This document shows positions 18,230 through 27,028 of a DNA stretch of 64,000 nt, piece after piece. Positions within the stretch are counted from its first letter, which is position 1. The number at the start of each line of letters is the position of its first letter. A program made the translations under genes and the position numbers. Below the pieces are notes generated by a model. That model did not search any database and had not been told where the DNA came from. It saw nothing but the letters and a program-made list of their open reading frames with translations. The DNA lies in the NCBI GenBank assembly GCA_017646885.1, contig JAGCLR010000363.1, positions 62,001 through 126,000 on the forward strand, written 5' to 3'. Origin of the DNA: Methanobrevibacter sp. (GTDB taxonomy: Archaea; Methanobacteriota; Methanobacteria; Methanobacteriales; Methanobacteriaceae).

Positions 18230-19015
18230 ATGGCAAAAAATTTCATTACTGAAACACTTGTATTACCAAGTGCGTCTACAAAGTTATATGGACCCAATTT
18301 CGATGGTCATGTAACATTAAGGGCAATGACTACGGATGAAGAAAGAATGCGTCTAGGTGGTCAGTCTTTTTATCAAACAATGTCAGACATAGTAAATGAA
18401 TGTATTGTTAATAATAAAAAAGAAGATGGAACATACAAGCTAGACAGTAAGAATTTTACTGATTTTGATTTCTTTGCTGTTTGTGTGAAACTAAGAATAA
18501 TGTCTTATGGACCTATGTATAAAACCATTGCAACTTGTCTTAATTGTGGACATCAATTTGAATATAAGGTTGATCTTTCAGAATTAGTATATAATCTTGT
18601 TCCGGAAGATTTTGTAGAACCTTATGAAATTGGACCACTTCCAAGCAGCGGTGATACATTAGGTTGTCGTTTTTTAAGAGTTAAAGATAGAATTGAAATT
18701 GAAAAGAAACGAGACATTATACTTGCACAAAATCCAGATTACAAAGGTGATCCAACCTATAATCTTGAAATGGAACGAAGAATAATGCAGGTAAACGGTG
18801 AGGACTTGGATTATGTTACAGCAGAGGATTATGTTCATAGTATGATAGCAATGGATAATTATGTTTATCATGATAAGGTAGATGAAAATAAAAAATTCGG
18901 AGTTATTCCATATGGAATGATTCAGGAATGCCATAATCCGAAAGGATGTAATGGAACATCCATGTGGATATTAAAAGTAGGGGCTGAATTTTTTCGACCC
19001 TGCCTTGACAGTTAA
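18230..19015 (+). CDS. Tail assembly chaperone / gp26-like baseplate protein (zero frame)
   Basis: This 261-residue protein has an N-terminus (NFITETLVLPSASTKLYGPN) and a body that match the T4 baseplate gp26-like family, with a zinc knuckle CLNCGHQF near residue 104. The ATG at 18230 is preceded by TGGAGG. It lies immediately before the tape measure gene, where a two-frame chaperone (G/GT type) is normally encoded. The frame ends EFFRPCLDS after a TTT TTT C stretch; the next ORF begins only with a TTG and lacks its own ribosome binding site. Both observations suggest an extended frameshift product. The T4-like name and the chaperone role are not exclusive. Confidence 0.75.
   Translation: MAKNFITETLVLPSASTKLYGPNFDGHVTLRAMTTDEERMRLGGQSFYQTMSDIVNECIVNNKKEDGTYKLDSKNFTDFDFFAVCVKLRIMSYGPMYKTIATCLNCGHQFEYKVDLSELVYNLVPEDFVEPYEIGPLPSSGDTLGCRFLRVKDRIEIEKKRDIILAQNPDYKGDPTYNLEMERRIMQVNGEDLDYVTAEDYVHSMIAMDNYVYHDKVDENKKFGVIPYGMIQECHNPKGCNGTSMWILKVGAEFFRPCLDS
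18986..18998 (+). promoter_or_regulatory. Candidate +1 ribosomal frameshift site
   Basis: Zero-frame codons are GAA TTT TTT CGA CCC (18986-19000). A +1 slip of the Phe tRNA from TTT to TTC over CGA, a codon seldom used in this AT-rich sequence, would continue as GAC CCT GCC TTG ACA. That enters the 19005-19241 frame and gives about a 336-residue fusion. The -1 frame stops at once (TGA at 19005-19007 region). A -2 slip would give the same frame. Confidence 0.5.
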
Positions 19016-19241
19016 TGGGAAACCATATAAGTCTTATAAATATGAACAAGTATTAAAAGAACTGTTACTAATAGCATATCTATCAAAAGGTGCAATAACT
19101 CTTACGGAATTAAATGAGCTTCCAATAAATGATAGAAAAATATTATTAACAACACTAAGACAAACTGAAGAGGCTAAGAAAAAGAAACTTGAAGAACTAC
19201 AGGATAAGAGAAGAATGCAAAAATTCAGAAAGCATCATTGA
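19005..19241 (+). CDS. Downstream frame of the tail assembly chaperone (GT-like)
   Basis: This 78-codon frame overlaps the gp26-like gene by 11 bases and has only a TTG as possible start, with no ribosome binding site at a usable distance. The frame is open upstream to about 18981, so it can be joined by a +1 shift. It encodes a helical, strongly basic peptide (QTEEAKKKKLEELQDKRRMQ) ending KFRKHH. It lies 18 bases before the tape measure start. This matches the layout of frameshifted tail chaperones that coat the tape measure during assembly. If no shift occurs it would be a poorly translated small protein. Confidence 0.6.
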   Translation: MTVNGKPYKSYKYEQVLKELLLIAYLSKGAITLTELNELPINDRKILLTTLRQTEEAKKKKLEELQDKRRMQKFRKHH

Positions 19242-19259
19242 TGAGAGGGGTTGTTATTC

Positions 19260-22200
19260 ATGCCGATGGATGATAATGGAACAATAAGAATGAATAAAGA
19301 CTTTTCTGTTGATGCATTCAGAAAAATAATTGTTGAATTAGATTCTACATTATCTAGCTTCACATCACAGCTTAATGGATTAAAAGATGTTGTTGGTGGT
19401 TTTAGAAAAGATTATGCTAGGGCAAATAAATCGGCATTTTCTGGAAGTGGTAGATCAACCGTACATCGAACAGATTGGAATAGAAATTTTCAGGATGCCG
19501 ATTTTAAAGAAATTGCAAAAGTAATAGCACAAAGTCTTACAAAAGAAGCTGCTAATGAAATTCCTAAAAGAATAAAAGAGGCTAATGACAACCTTGCAAG
19601 GGTTATTAGCAATGCTCAACTACAGGAAGAATCATTAACGAAAAAAGAGAATGAAAGATACGCTGTTGAAATAGAGAATAAGAAAAGAAGTTTAAGAAAT
19701 AAGAAGAAGTTAGATAAGGCTTTAGAAAGAGCTGAAATAGATCATAATAATAATATTCAAAAAATACGTCAAGAAACACAAAACATTGTTAAGGAATGGA
19801 CAGAAGATACAACACAAACAGTAAAACAACTAGAAGCAGAACTAGAGCAAGATAATAAACAAAAAGAAGAAGCACTGAAAAAACTTCAAAGCGGTGCAAA
19901 AAGTGTATTAGAGAATGCCCACTCATTTAATAAAAGTTCTTCTTATTTATCAATGCGAACAATGTTCTCTGACAAAGATAAGACAGAAGCAGAACAATTA
20001 GCAGAAGTAAAAGATAAACAACTTGAATTATATAATGAGGCTTTAGCTGCTATTAAGCAAGTTTTAAGTTCAGACGCTGATATTTCAAAAGAGCAGAGAG
20101 AAGAGCTTGAAAAACAAGAAAAACAACTTGAAAGAAATATAAAACTAACACAATCTTGGACATATACAGGTGAAGTATTTGCTAAAGCCGGAAAGGATTT
20201 AGCTACTGCCGGTAAAAACATAATCAATAACCTTGGCAGAAATATAATGAAAACGGTTGAAGATAAATATTTAAGTTCCTATAAAGAGGGATTTCAAAAT
20301 GTTTATAATTCAATCGAATCTACTAGAAATACTGTTTCTGCAAGGTTAAAACTAGATCAAGGCGGATATTCAACACTTCAAGAAGAAATACAAGCAGAGA
20401 TTCAAGCACAAGGTCTTGAATCAACTGTTTCTCAAATAGATGTAAATAATGCTATTGCAGAACTTTCAGCGGCAGGTGTTACTGATAAAGAAATGTTAAA
20501 AACACTTGCGTTAGAACAAGCAAAACTAGCTGCAAGCGGTAGTTCACTTAACCTTGGAAATGAAGAAACATTAAATAATATTAGACAGTTTGTTTCTTCT
20601 CAAATGGCGCAGGATAAAACTCAAGAGGAAGCATTAGATGAATTAAGAAAAACATTTGCTGGAATTGAAAGTGCAGAATCGTATTATGCTGCACAAGGAT
20701 GGACATCTCCATTTGTGAACGGCGGTGCAAATCTGTTTTATAATGCTTCAATGAACAGAGCTATTTTAGGTAATTGGACAGGTGAAACTGCGACTAGAGA
20801 TATTCAAACATCTGCTGCTATAGGAGATGCTTTATCAAATACTGGATTAGATCCTCAGTTTATAAATTCCATAATAGAGAAATTTTCAAATTCAACAACA
20901 GATCAACTAAGTACCTATCTAAAGGCAATGAAAGTTGACAATGATATATTACAGGATGTACTTAGTGGTGAATATGATCCAGAGGAATTACAAAAAACAA
21001 TAATAAGCTCCTTCCAAGAAATGCTAACTGAGTTTTCAAGAGGAGATACAGAATATTTAACAAATGTATTAGAAGCATTACAAATGGACATAAATGCAAA
21101 AGAAGCGGCACTATTGATGAAAAAACCAATAGATGTTAATGTAGACTATGAAGGAATGGCAAAAGCACTCGCAAAAGATGAAAGTGCTATAAAACAGGCA
21201 GATTATTTATCAGAAACAGAAAAACATCAAAAGAAAACTGAAAACACGATGGCAAATTTAGCAAAGAATGCTGAAAAACAATATAAAGGAAACGAGTATG
21301 TCATAGCAGGAATGGATGCTGTTGAACAAGGTATAAATGCTATAGCCGAGACAGCACAAGATATTTTATCTACTTTAGTTTCTGATGGTGTTAAAGGATT
21401 ATTTGGTTCTGGTACAGGTGGTGCTGTTGGTAGTGGTCTTGCAAGTGCAGGTGGAGCAGGATTAGGATCAGCAGGTGGTTTAGCAGCAGGACTTGCTATT
21501 GATGCGGTTTTAATCGCGGCTGCATACCAATTCATAGGAAAACCTTTAATGGAAGGTATTGAAGACGGTGTTGACTATGTAGAAGAAGCAACACAAGAAT
21601 ATAAAAAATCTATGGATGAGCAAGCTAAAAAATCTAATGATCAACTGGAAGAAGAGCAAGCAACTTTAGACAGATACAAAAAGATACTTGAATCCGGAAA
21701 TACAGCGGAAATGAAAATCGCGCTTAGAGAAGAGGCTAACTTAACCGCTGAACAACTAATGAATGATTCAGAAGAAAATATTCAAGATCTATTTAAGCAG
21801 AATTTATTAGACGAACAGCAAAATCTAGTCGAACAGAAAAAATTGCAAGCTCAGTTAGCAGAAGTATTAAAAGAGGATGCTCAATATTTCGCAGACACAG
21901 CACAATCTTTTAACGGTATTGCTTTTGGACAATATGGAAAAGATTGGGAACAAATGAATGAGTCAGAACGAAGTCAATTTTTAGAAGAAAATAGAATGGC
22001 ATTTGCTGGTAGGTTAAGTACAAAGGGTATAGCAGATGTTGGAAAACAACTTGAATCCGTAACATCACTGACTGGTTCTGATTTAGATGCTTATCTGCTA
22101 ACATCCGGAATAGATGCAAGAGGTATGACAGAAAAAGAAAAACAAGCTGCTGCAAAGCAACTAAAACTTTCAGAAATATCCACTTCGGCAGGATTCGGTG

Positions 22201-22850
22201 GCGAGGCATCAGCTCTATTAGCAAATGAAATGGAACTGTACTATATTAGAAAAGGTATTTATGATCAAAGTAATGAAAAATTTAAAAATAGATGGAGTCT
22301 TGCAGAATCTGAAGCTGCAAGAAAGAATAACACATCTAGTCCAACGCAAGATCAAATTTATTTTGCATACTTAGATATGTACTATAAAGATAGTTTGCCA
22401 GAGGGCGGTCTTGACATTGCAAAAGATGAAAACGGTGTTTACCAACTTGTTCCAGGAGATCTTTATAAGGATAGCTATAAGTTCCGAACCGGTTTTACAA
22501 ATGTTCCATATGATAATTACCCAGCAATGCTTCATAAAGGTGAAAGAATATTAACAGCAGCAGAAGCAGACGCATATAATGAAATGTCATCTTATGCAGT
22601 TAGTAACCTAGTTAATCAAAATAGAACATATGGAAATTCTTCTAATGTATTTAATACCAACTCATACGGTGTTTCAGGATTTGAAAGTTCTATTGATAAA
22701 CAAACTAATTCTTTAGCATCAATACTTAATCAAATACTAACAGTTCTAAAAACATTGTCAGTTGGAACAAGTTCCGGAACAATGAGTGCTGCACATAGAA
22801 ATGTTTTATTAAGGAATTCAAGTGTATCACAAATTAACACATTATCCTAA
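19260..22850 (+). CDS. Tape measure protein
   Basis: This 1196-residue protein sets tail length and fills the tube. ATG 19260 follows GAGAGGGG. The N-terminal third is long coiled coil (EEALKKLQSGAKSVLENAHS and neighbours). A Gly/Ala-rich hydrophobic stretch near 21400-21540 (SAGGLAAGLAIDAVLIAAAY) is a likely membrane-inserting segment. The C-terminal end has the common tape-measure text NYPAMLHKGERILTAAEA. The chaperone genes lie just upstream. Length implies a tail on the order of 180 nm using the usual 0.15 nm per residue rule, which is inference. Confidence 0.9.
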   Translation: MPMDDNGTIRMNKDFSVDAFRKIIVELDSTLSSFTSQLNGLKDVVGGFRKDYARANKSAFSGSGRSTVHRTDWNRNFQDADFKEIAKVIAQSLTKEAANEIPKRIKEANDNLARVISNAQLQEESLTKKENERYAVEIENKKRSLRNKKKLDKALERAEIDHNNNIQKIRQETQNIVKEWTEDTTQTVKQLEAELEQDNKQKEEALKKLQSGAKSVLENAHSFNKSSSYLSMRTMFSDKDKTEAEQLAEVKDKQLELYNEALAAIKQVLSSDADISKEQREELEKQEKQLERNIKLTQSWTYTGEVFAKAGKDLATAGKNIINNLGRNIMKTVEDKYLSSYKEGFQNVYNSIESTRNTVSARLKLDQGGYSTLQEEIQAEIQAQGLESTVSQIDVNNAIAELSAAGVTDKEMLKTLALEQAKLAASGSSLNLGNEETLNNIRQFVSSQMAQDKTQEEALDELRKTFAGIESAESYYAAQGWTSPFVNGGANLFYNASMNRAILGNWTGETATRDIQTSAAIGDALSNTGLDPQFINSIIEKFSNSTTDQLSTYLKAMKVDNDILQDVLSGEYDPEELQKTIISSFQEMLTEFSRGDTEYLTNVLEALQMDINAKEAALLMKKPIDVNVDYEGMAKALAKDESAIKQADYLSETEKHQKKTENTMANLAKNAEKQYKGNEYVIAGMDAVEQGINAIAETAQDILSTLVSDGVKGLFGSGTGGAVGSGLASAGGAGLGSAGGLAAGLAIDAVLIAAAYQFIGKPLMEGIEDGVDYVEEATQEYKKSMDEQAKKSNDQLEEEQATLDRYKKILESGNTAEMKIALREEANLTAEQLMNDSEENIQDLFKQNLLDEQQNLVEQKKLQAQLAEVLKEDAQYFADTAQSFNGIAFGQYGKDWEQMNESERSQFLEENRMAFAGRLSTKGIADVGKQLESVTSLTGSDLDAYLLTSGIDARGMTEKEKQAAAKQLKLSEISTSAGFGGEASALLANEMELYYIRKGIYDQSNEKFKNRWSLAESEAARKNNTSSPTQDQIYFAYLDMYYKDSLPEGGLDIAKDENGVYQLVPGDLYKDSYKFRTGFTNVPYDNYPAMLHKGERILTAAEADAYNEMSSYAVSNLVNQNRTYGNSSNVFNTNSYGVSGFESSIDKQTNSLASILNQILTVLKTLSVGTSSGTMSAAHRNVLLRNSSVSQINTLS

Positions 22851-22867
22851 CCTAGGAGGGTACATAT

Positions 22868-23788
22868 ATGAAATCAAATTTTAAAGATAGCAATATAATC
22901 ATACAATATATTCAGCAAATGTTATCTGAAACATATAATAGTTCTGTAAAGATCAATAAGAAATATTATGAGACATTTGATATGAATTATGGATTAGCGC
23001 ATTATATTGCTAAATACTTAGATTGTATGTACCCTGTCCTAGATCCTATAGCAAAATCTGAATATGAAATTTCACAGAAAACTGAGAGAAGAAGTATTAC
23101 AGATACTATTTCGGTAATGAATTATTTCCTGTGTGATAATAAAGGGAATAAACTATCCTATTCTCCTATGCTAGTAAGTAAGCATGAATCTTATGAAAAC
23201 CTATATAAAAAATATAACAGTTCCCAATATTCGCCGTACAATAAGATATATAATCAATATATGGTTATTTTTGATTATTTTGATGACGACTTAACAAGAA
23301 TAAAGCCGCTTAACGATCAGTATTTCAATAAAAAAGATCCCCCACTGTTTTTAAGTTGTGAAAAAGAAAATGGAAAATATGTTTATAAAGCAAATGACAA
23401 TGTTATTTTCAGATTAGGTAATTGGGAAAAGGACAAAGACATTTGTGAAATAGATAATTTTATTGGGTCTTATTTACTTGGAAGAACGATAGGTCCTCAT
23501 TCAAGTATGGAAGATATTTACTACGCCCAGAAACTTCTAATTCACGATAGAAATATAGAACAATTTGAAAAAGGTTTGTGGTGTCCAAAAACAGACCCAA
23601 ATGGAATTCCATGTGAGGGGTCTATTTACGATATGACACAAACAGTTCTTAACTACCAGAAGAAGATAGTTCAAAACAGTATAACGAACAATTATAATAT
23701 TTTTGCTACTGGTTATTTTGATATATTTACGGAGGCTTATGCTATAAAGGAAGTTGGTGTAAGGAGTAATGGCATACTTGGTTTATGA
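22868..23788 (+). CDS. Baseplate-module protein with peptidoglycan-binding-like C-terminus
   Basis: This 306-residue protein lies between tape measure and the LysM protein; ATG 22868 follows TAGGAGGG. Most of the sequence is unfamiliar, Tyr/Asn-rich. The last ~70 residues (GSIYDMTQTVLNYQKK, then ATGYFDIFTEAYAI) resemble a PG_binding_1 repeat, in which a helix is followed by TGYFD and a Thr-Glu-Ala helix. It may help the tail tip engage the cell wall. Its end overlaps the next gene by 20 bases. Confidence 0.6.
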   Translation: MKSNFKDSNIIIQYIQQMLSETYNSSVKINKKYYETFDMNYGLAHYIAKYLDCMYPVLDPIAKSEYEISQKTERRSITDTISVMNYFLCDNKGNKLSYSPMLVSKHESYENLYKKYNSSQYSPYNKIYNQYMVIFDYFDDDLTRIKPLNDQYFNKKDPPLFLSCEKENGKYVYKANDNVIFRLGNWEKDKDICEIDNFIGSYLLGRTIGPHSSMEDIYYAQKLLIHDRNIEQFEKGLWCPKTDPNGIPCEGSIYDMTQTVLNYQKKIVQNSITNNYNIFATGYFDIFTEAYAIKEVGVRSNGILGL

Positions 23789-24515
23789 GTCAGCGGGATC
23801 TGATACACTAAAAGGAATAGCAGATTATTATGGGGTAGCTGTTCAAGATATTGCTAGACTAAATAATATACCGGAACCTTGGTTTGAGTATACTATAATT
23901 CCTGCTGGTGATAAACTTCTTGTTCCGGATTTATACAATGGAAGAGAAACATTTGAAAATAGAGATTTAACTGGGGTTAATTTTAAAAGCGAATATGGAA
24001 GCAGATTTAAGGAAGAAGATCAAAGACAGATAAGAAGTGCTTTTAATCATGCAGTTGGTTATGCCTCACAAGGTGCTTGCTCAATAAGTGTTTCTGGTGT
24101 TGGATTTGCTTATTTCCCATGTTATCCAGAATCTTATTCAGATTCACATCAGGCAAGTTTAGCAACACAAACACCACTAGGTAGGTCAGAACCTTTTTAT
24201 ATTTACCAAAATAGTGGTCCAAGAACTGTAAATGTATCTTTCAGAATGGATAGAGAAATGACACATACCAGTGATATTGGTTATATTGTACGACTTGTTC
24301 AATCAGCGTGTTATCCAGCAGGAACATATGCAACAATAATTCCAAGGTGTACCTTAACAATAGGTAATAACTGTTCAATAACTGGACTAATATCTAATGT
24401 TAATACAAATTGGTCTGATACAATTATTGGTGGACAGTATATGGTAGCAACATTAGATTTTTCTGTTCAGGAGTGTACTGGACATCCTAGAACTGCTAGT
24501 GGCGTAGCAGGTTAG
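23769..24515 (+). CDS. LysM-domain baseplate / tube-initiator protein
   Basis: This is a 248-residue protein. Residues 1-55 form a LysM domain (SDTLKGIADYYGVAVQDIAR, then LNNIPEP and LLVPD), which binds peptidoglycan or acts as a structural joint. The rest (PRTVNVSFRMDREMTH, LDFSVQECTGHPR) is beta-rich and tube-like. Proteins of this kind sit between hub and tube. ATG 23769 follows AAGGAG inside the preceding gene. The neighbours are baseplate proteins on both sides. Confidence 0.75.
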   Translation: MAYLVYESAGSDTLKGIADYYGVAVQDIARLNNIPEPWFEYTIIPAGDKLLVPDLYNGRETFENRDLTGVNFKSEYGSRFKEEDQRQIRSAFNHAVGYASQGACSISVSGVGFAYFPCYPESYSDSHQASLATQTPLGRSEPFYIYQNSGPRTVNVSFRMDREMTHTSDIGYIVRLVQSACYPAGTYATIIPRCTLTIGNNCSITGLISNVNTNWSDTIIGGQYMVATLDFSVQECTGHPRTASGVAG

Positions 24516-24531
24516 TGAGGTGTTATAATTT

Positions 24532-24864
24532 ATGATGTATGCAAAACCAAGATTATATTCATATATGTCAAGATATACAATATACAGACTAATTGTTGAT
24601 GATAATGATGCATATGATGAAACTGTAAACGTAACACCAATTCCTGAATCGGATAACGACAAATATCATGAGGTTCTTCCAGAAGAAGAAAACAGATTGG
24701 ATATTATAGCATATAAATATTATAATGACGCATCTTTTTCATGGATAATAGCAATGGCAAATAATATAATAGACCCATTTTTTATAAAAAGAGGAACGGT
24801 ATTAAGAATACCTGATTTTTCAAGTTTGTTCCAGTATAACAGCGTATTATATAAACGAGTTTAA
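24532..24864 (+). CDS. Baseplate wedge protein, gp53-like
   Basis: This 110-residue protein has the gp53-type core: DIIAYKYYNDASFSWIIA, MANNIIDPFF and RGTVLRIPD, a LysM-related fold that clamps wedges together. ATG 24532 follows GTGAGGTG. The length is shorter than T4 gp53 (196) but usual for compact baseplates. The motif match is good. Confidence 0.78.
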   Translation: MMYAKPRLYSYMSRYTIYRLIVDDNDAYDETVNVTPIPESDNDKYHEVLPEEENRLDIIAYKYYNDASFSWIIAMANNIIDPFFIKRGTVLRIPDFSSLFQYNSVLYKRV

Positions 24865-24885
24865 GTTAAGGGAGGTCTTATATAA

Positions 24886-26253
24886 ATGAATGCGATATTA
24901 AGCAATGGTTTTGTAAGACCGCTTATTCGTTTTGAATTTGCAGCAGGAGTGGTAGATACAAGTCCTCCAACTTGTTTTTCTAGTTTTTCACAAAACAGAA
25001 GTGTAAAACAAGCTGCAAGTTTTGAATTAACACTATTATATGTTCCGGGTACTTTCGGAGAAAGTCAAGCACTAACAATGCACCAATTATTATTATCTTC
25101 TGTAAAACAAGAAGTAAGGTATCAATATGGGTATGTTGTTCCTGGTGGAACTCCTGTTTGGCAAAATCAACAGTATGTTGGAATGTTTACAAGTTATACA
25201 GAGGATTTGCAGGAAGGATGGTTGACATATAAGATTTGTGGTGTTGCAAAATCTGTAGCAGTTATAACACCTACTGCAAATCCAAACATAGAAAATATTG
25301 TTGGTAAACAAACAATGGTTAAACCTAGTGTTGTTGCGGAGACGATGATAAATTCAGAAGAAACAGGTATGAAACCATTGTTTCAAGATTATGAATTACA
25401 TATTGACCACACAGATGAAGAAGTTAAATCTAGTGGTATAAAAATAGCATCGGGTGTTCCAGTTCAACAGGTTCTTGCCGGAAAACCAAATGCAGATGGA
25501 ACAACTTTTAATGGTGGTATCGTAAGTTACAGTCATAAAAACTTTAATCCATTTTCTTCACTATCAGCAGCTCAAATGGTTTCAGCTTCTAAATCAGGAG
25601 CGCAGATTGCACAACAAGAACCATTTATATGTTATTTTGACAATGTTGATAACGGTAAGAAAGGATCATTTTATTATGTTCCAAAGTTTAGTAGACCCGT
25701 ATCAAACATATATGTTTACAATTATGGAAACAGTTATATAGATAGTGATGTTTTGAGTTTCAATGTTTCTGTTGACTGCACCGTAGCAATGGCTACAATA
25801 GGTGCAACGGACAAAGTTTCATTTAACACAGACCCAGATGGAAATTTAATTGGGACTACTTATAACATTTTGGATATGAATGGTTTTATACCAGAATCAT
25901 ATACAACAATATCGGGATTTAAAAATTCTGCATTTTTATCAGCTACTTCTATTGCAGATGCACTTTGTTTCCCGTATGAGGCTACAATGACTGTAATAGG
26001 ACAAACACAATGTAGTCAACTCCTTGATAAAATTCAAGTAAACATAATGTTTAATGGAGTTCCACATCCTGGATTAAGTGGAAGATATGTGATATTAGAA
26101 ATTACAGATGATTTATCAGATAGTGGGTTCACAACAACATTTAAACTATTAAGAGATTATCAAGGTGGAAGTGACCTTAAAGAACTTCTTGATAATTCTC
26201 ATGCTACTACATTACAATGGGTTGATGAATGCCTACAAGCAGACTATGCATAA
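24886..26253 (+). CDS. Baseplate hub protein (gp27/gpD-like)
   Basis: This 455-residue protein lies before an OB-fold spike protein. The N-terminus FVRPLIRFEFAAG and the repeated beta layout fit the late-control-D / gp27 hub family that forms the base of the tube. Near the C-terminus, YVILEITDDLSDSGFTTTFK is a typical hub strand pair. ATG 24886 follows GGGAGG. Family assignment is by position and sequence character. Confidence 0.7.
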   Translation: MNAILSNGFVRPLIRFEFAAGVVDTSPPTCFSSFSQNRSVKQAASFELTLLYVPGTFGESQALTMHQLLLSSVKQEVRYQYGYVVPGGTPVWQNQQYVGMFTSYTEDLQEGWLTYKICGVAKSVAVITPTANPNIENIVGKQTMVKPSVVAETMINSEETGMKPLFQDYELHIDHTDEEVKSSGIKIASGVPVQQVLAGKPNADGTTFNGGIVSYSHKNFNPFSSLSAAQMVSASKSGAQIAQQEPFICYFDNVDNGKKGSFYYVPKFSRPVSNIYVYNYGNSYIDSDVLSFNVSVDCTVAMATIGATDKVSFNTDPDGNLIGTTYNILDMNGFIPESYTTISGFKNSAFLSATSIADALCFPYEATMTVIGQTQCSQLLDKIQVNIMFNGVPHPGLSGRYVILEITDDLSDSGFTTTFKLLRDYQGGSDLKELLDNSHATTLQWVDECLQADYA

Positions 26254-26266
26254 GGAGGATTAAACA

Positions 26267-26608
26267 ATGTCCGTAGGTAAAAAGTTAGGACTTACAAAAG
26301 GTGTTGTTATAGACATTGAAGATCCGGCAGGATTTAAAAGAATTAAAGTTCGTATACCCGAAATACATGGACCTTTTATGAAAGAGACAATTCCTGATAA
26401 TATGAATAAAGCAAACAGAGTTGCAGACATTGCTATACCTTGGGCGGAAGTTAATTATCCATATGGATCAGATATAACTCCAGAATTAAATCAGGTTGTT
26501 TTAGTTGGATTTATAAGTGGTGATCCACAAAAACCAGTTGTATTAGGCTGGCTTGGATACGAATATAATTATACCGAAGATGATAAAAAACTTCAACCAG
26601 TTTCATAA
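26267..26608 (+). CDS. Baseplate spike OB-fold protein (gp5/gpV-like)
   Basis: This 113-residue protein shows the Gp5 OB-fold pattern: GVVIDIEDPAGFKRIKVRIP, IAIPWAEV and VVLVGFISGDPQKPVVLGW. It would sit on the hub and carry or form the membrane-attacking tip. No lysozyme domain or long beta-helix follows, so the tip itself is short or encoded elsewhere. ATG 26267 follows AAGGAGG. Confidence 0.82.
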   Translation: MSVGKKLGLTKGVVIDIEDPAGFKRIKVRIPEIHGPFMKETIPDNMNKANRVADIAIPWAEVNYPYGSDITPELNQVVLVGFISGDPQKPVVLGWLGYEYNYTEDDKKLQPVS

Positions 26609-26623
26609 ATAGAGGTGATGTAG

Positions 26624-27028
26624 ATGTTATACACAAAAACAATTAAGCATCCTATATTGTTTGACCTAGTATCAGGAAAAACAGATTTAGATGATAATAT
26701 AATATCAATAAACAGATGTTTAGGATTGCTTTTAACATCTGCAAAAGGAGAATTATTTGGACAACCTGATTTTGGAAGTCGATTGTATGAAATGCTTTTT
26801 GACCAGTATTCTCAAACATATGAAGAAGCTGTAAAACAAGAGATTGTAGATACGGTTACAAAATATGAAACAAGAATTTCAATAGGAACAAATGATGTTA
26901 CCATCAAAGAAAATACAGACGGCCTTAGAAATAGTTATTCTATAACAATTCATTATGTTGTAAGTAATAGTTTACAAGAAAATGAATTTAATGTTATTGT
27001 GGAGGAGCGTGTAGCAGAAAATGGCTAA
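26624..27028 (+). CDS. Baseplate wedge protein, gp25-like
   Basis: This 134-residue GPW/gp25 family protein has the text GELFGQPDFGSRLYEMLFD and a following helix EEAVKQEIVDTV. It is the sheath-initiating wedge component. ATG 26624 follows AGAGGTGAT. It overlaps the gp6-like gene by 8 bases, which is a common gp25-gp6 arrangement. Confidence 0.9.
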   Translation: MLYTKTIKHPILFDLVSGKTDLDDNIISINRCLGLLLTSAKGELFGQPDFGSRLYEMLFDQYSQTYEEAVKQEIVDTVTKYETRISIGTNDVTIKENTDGLRNSYSITIHYVVSNSLQENEFNVIVEERVAENG

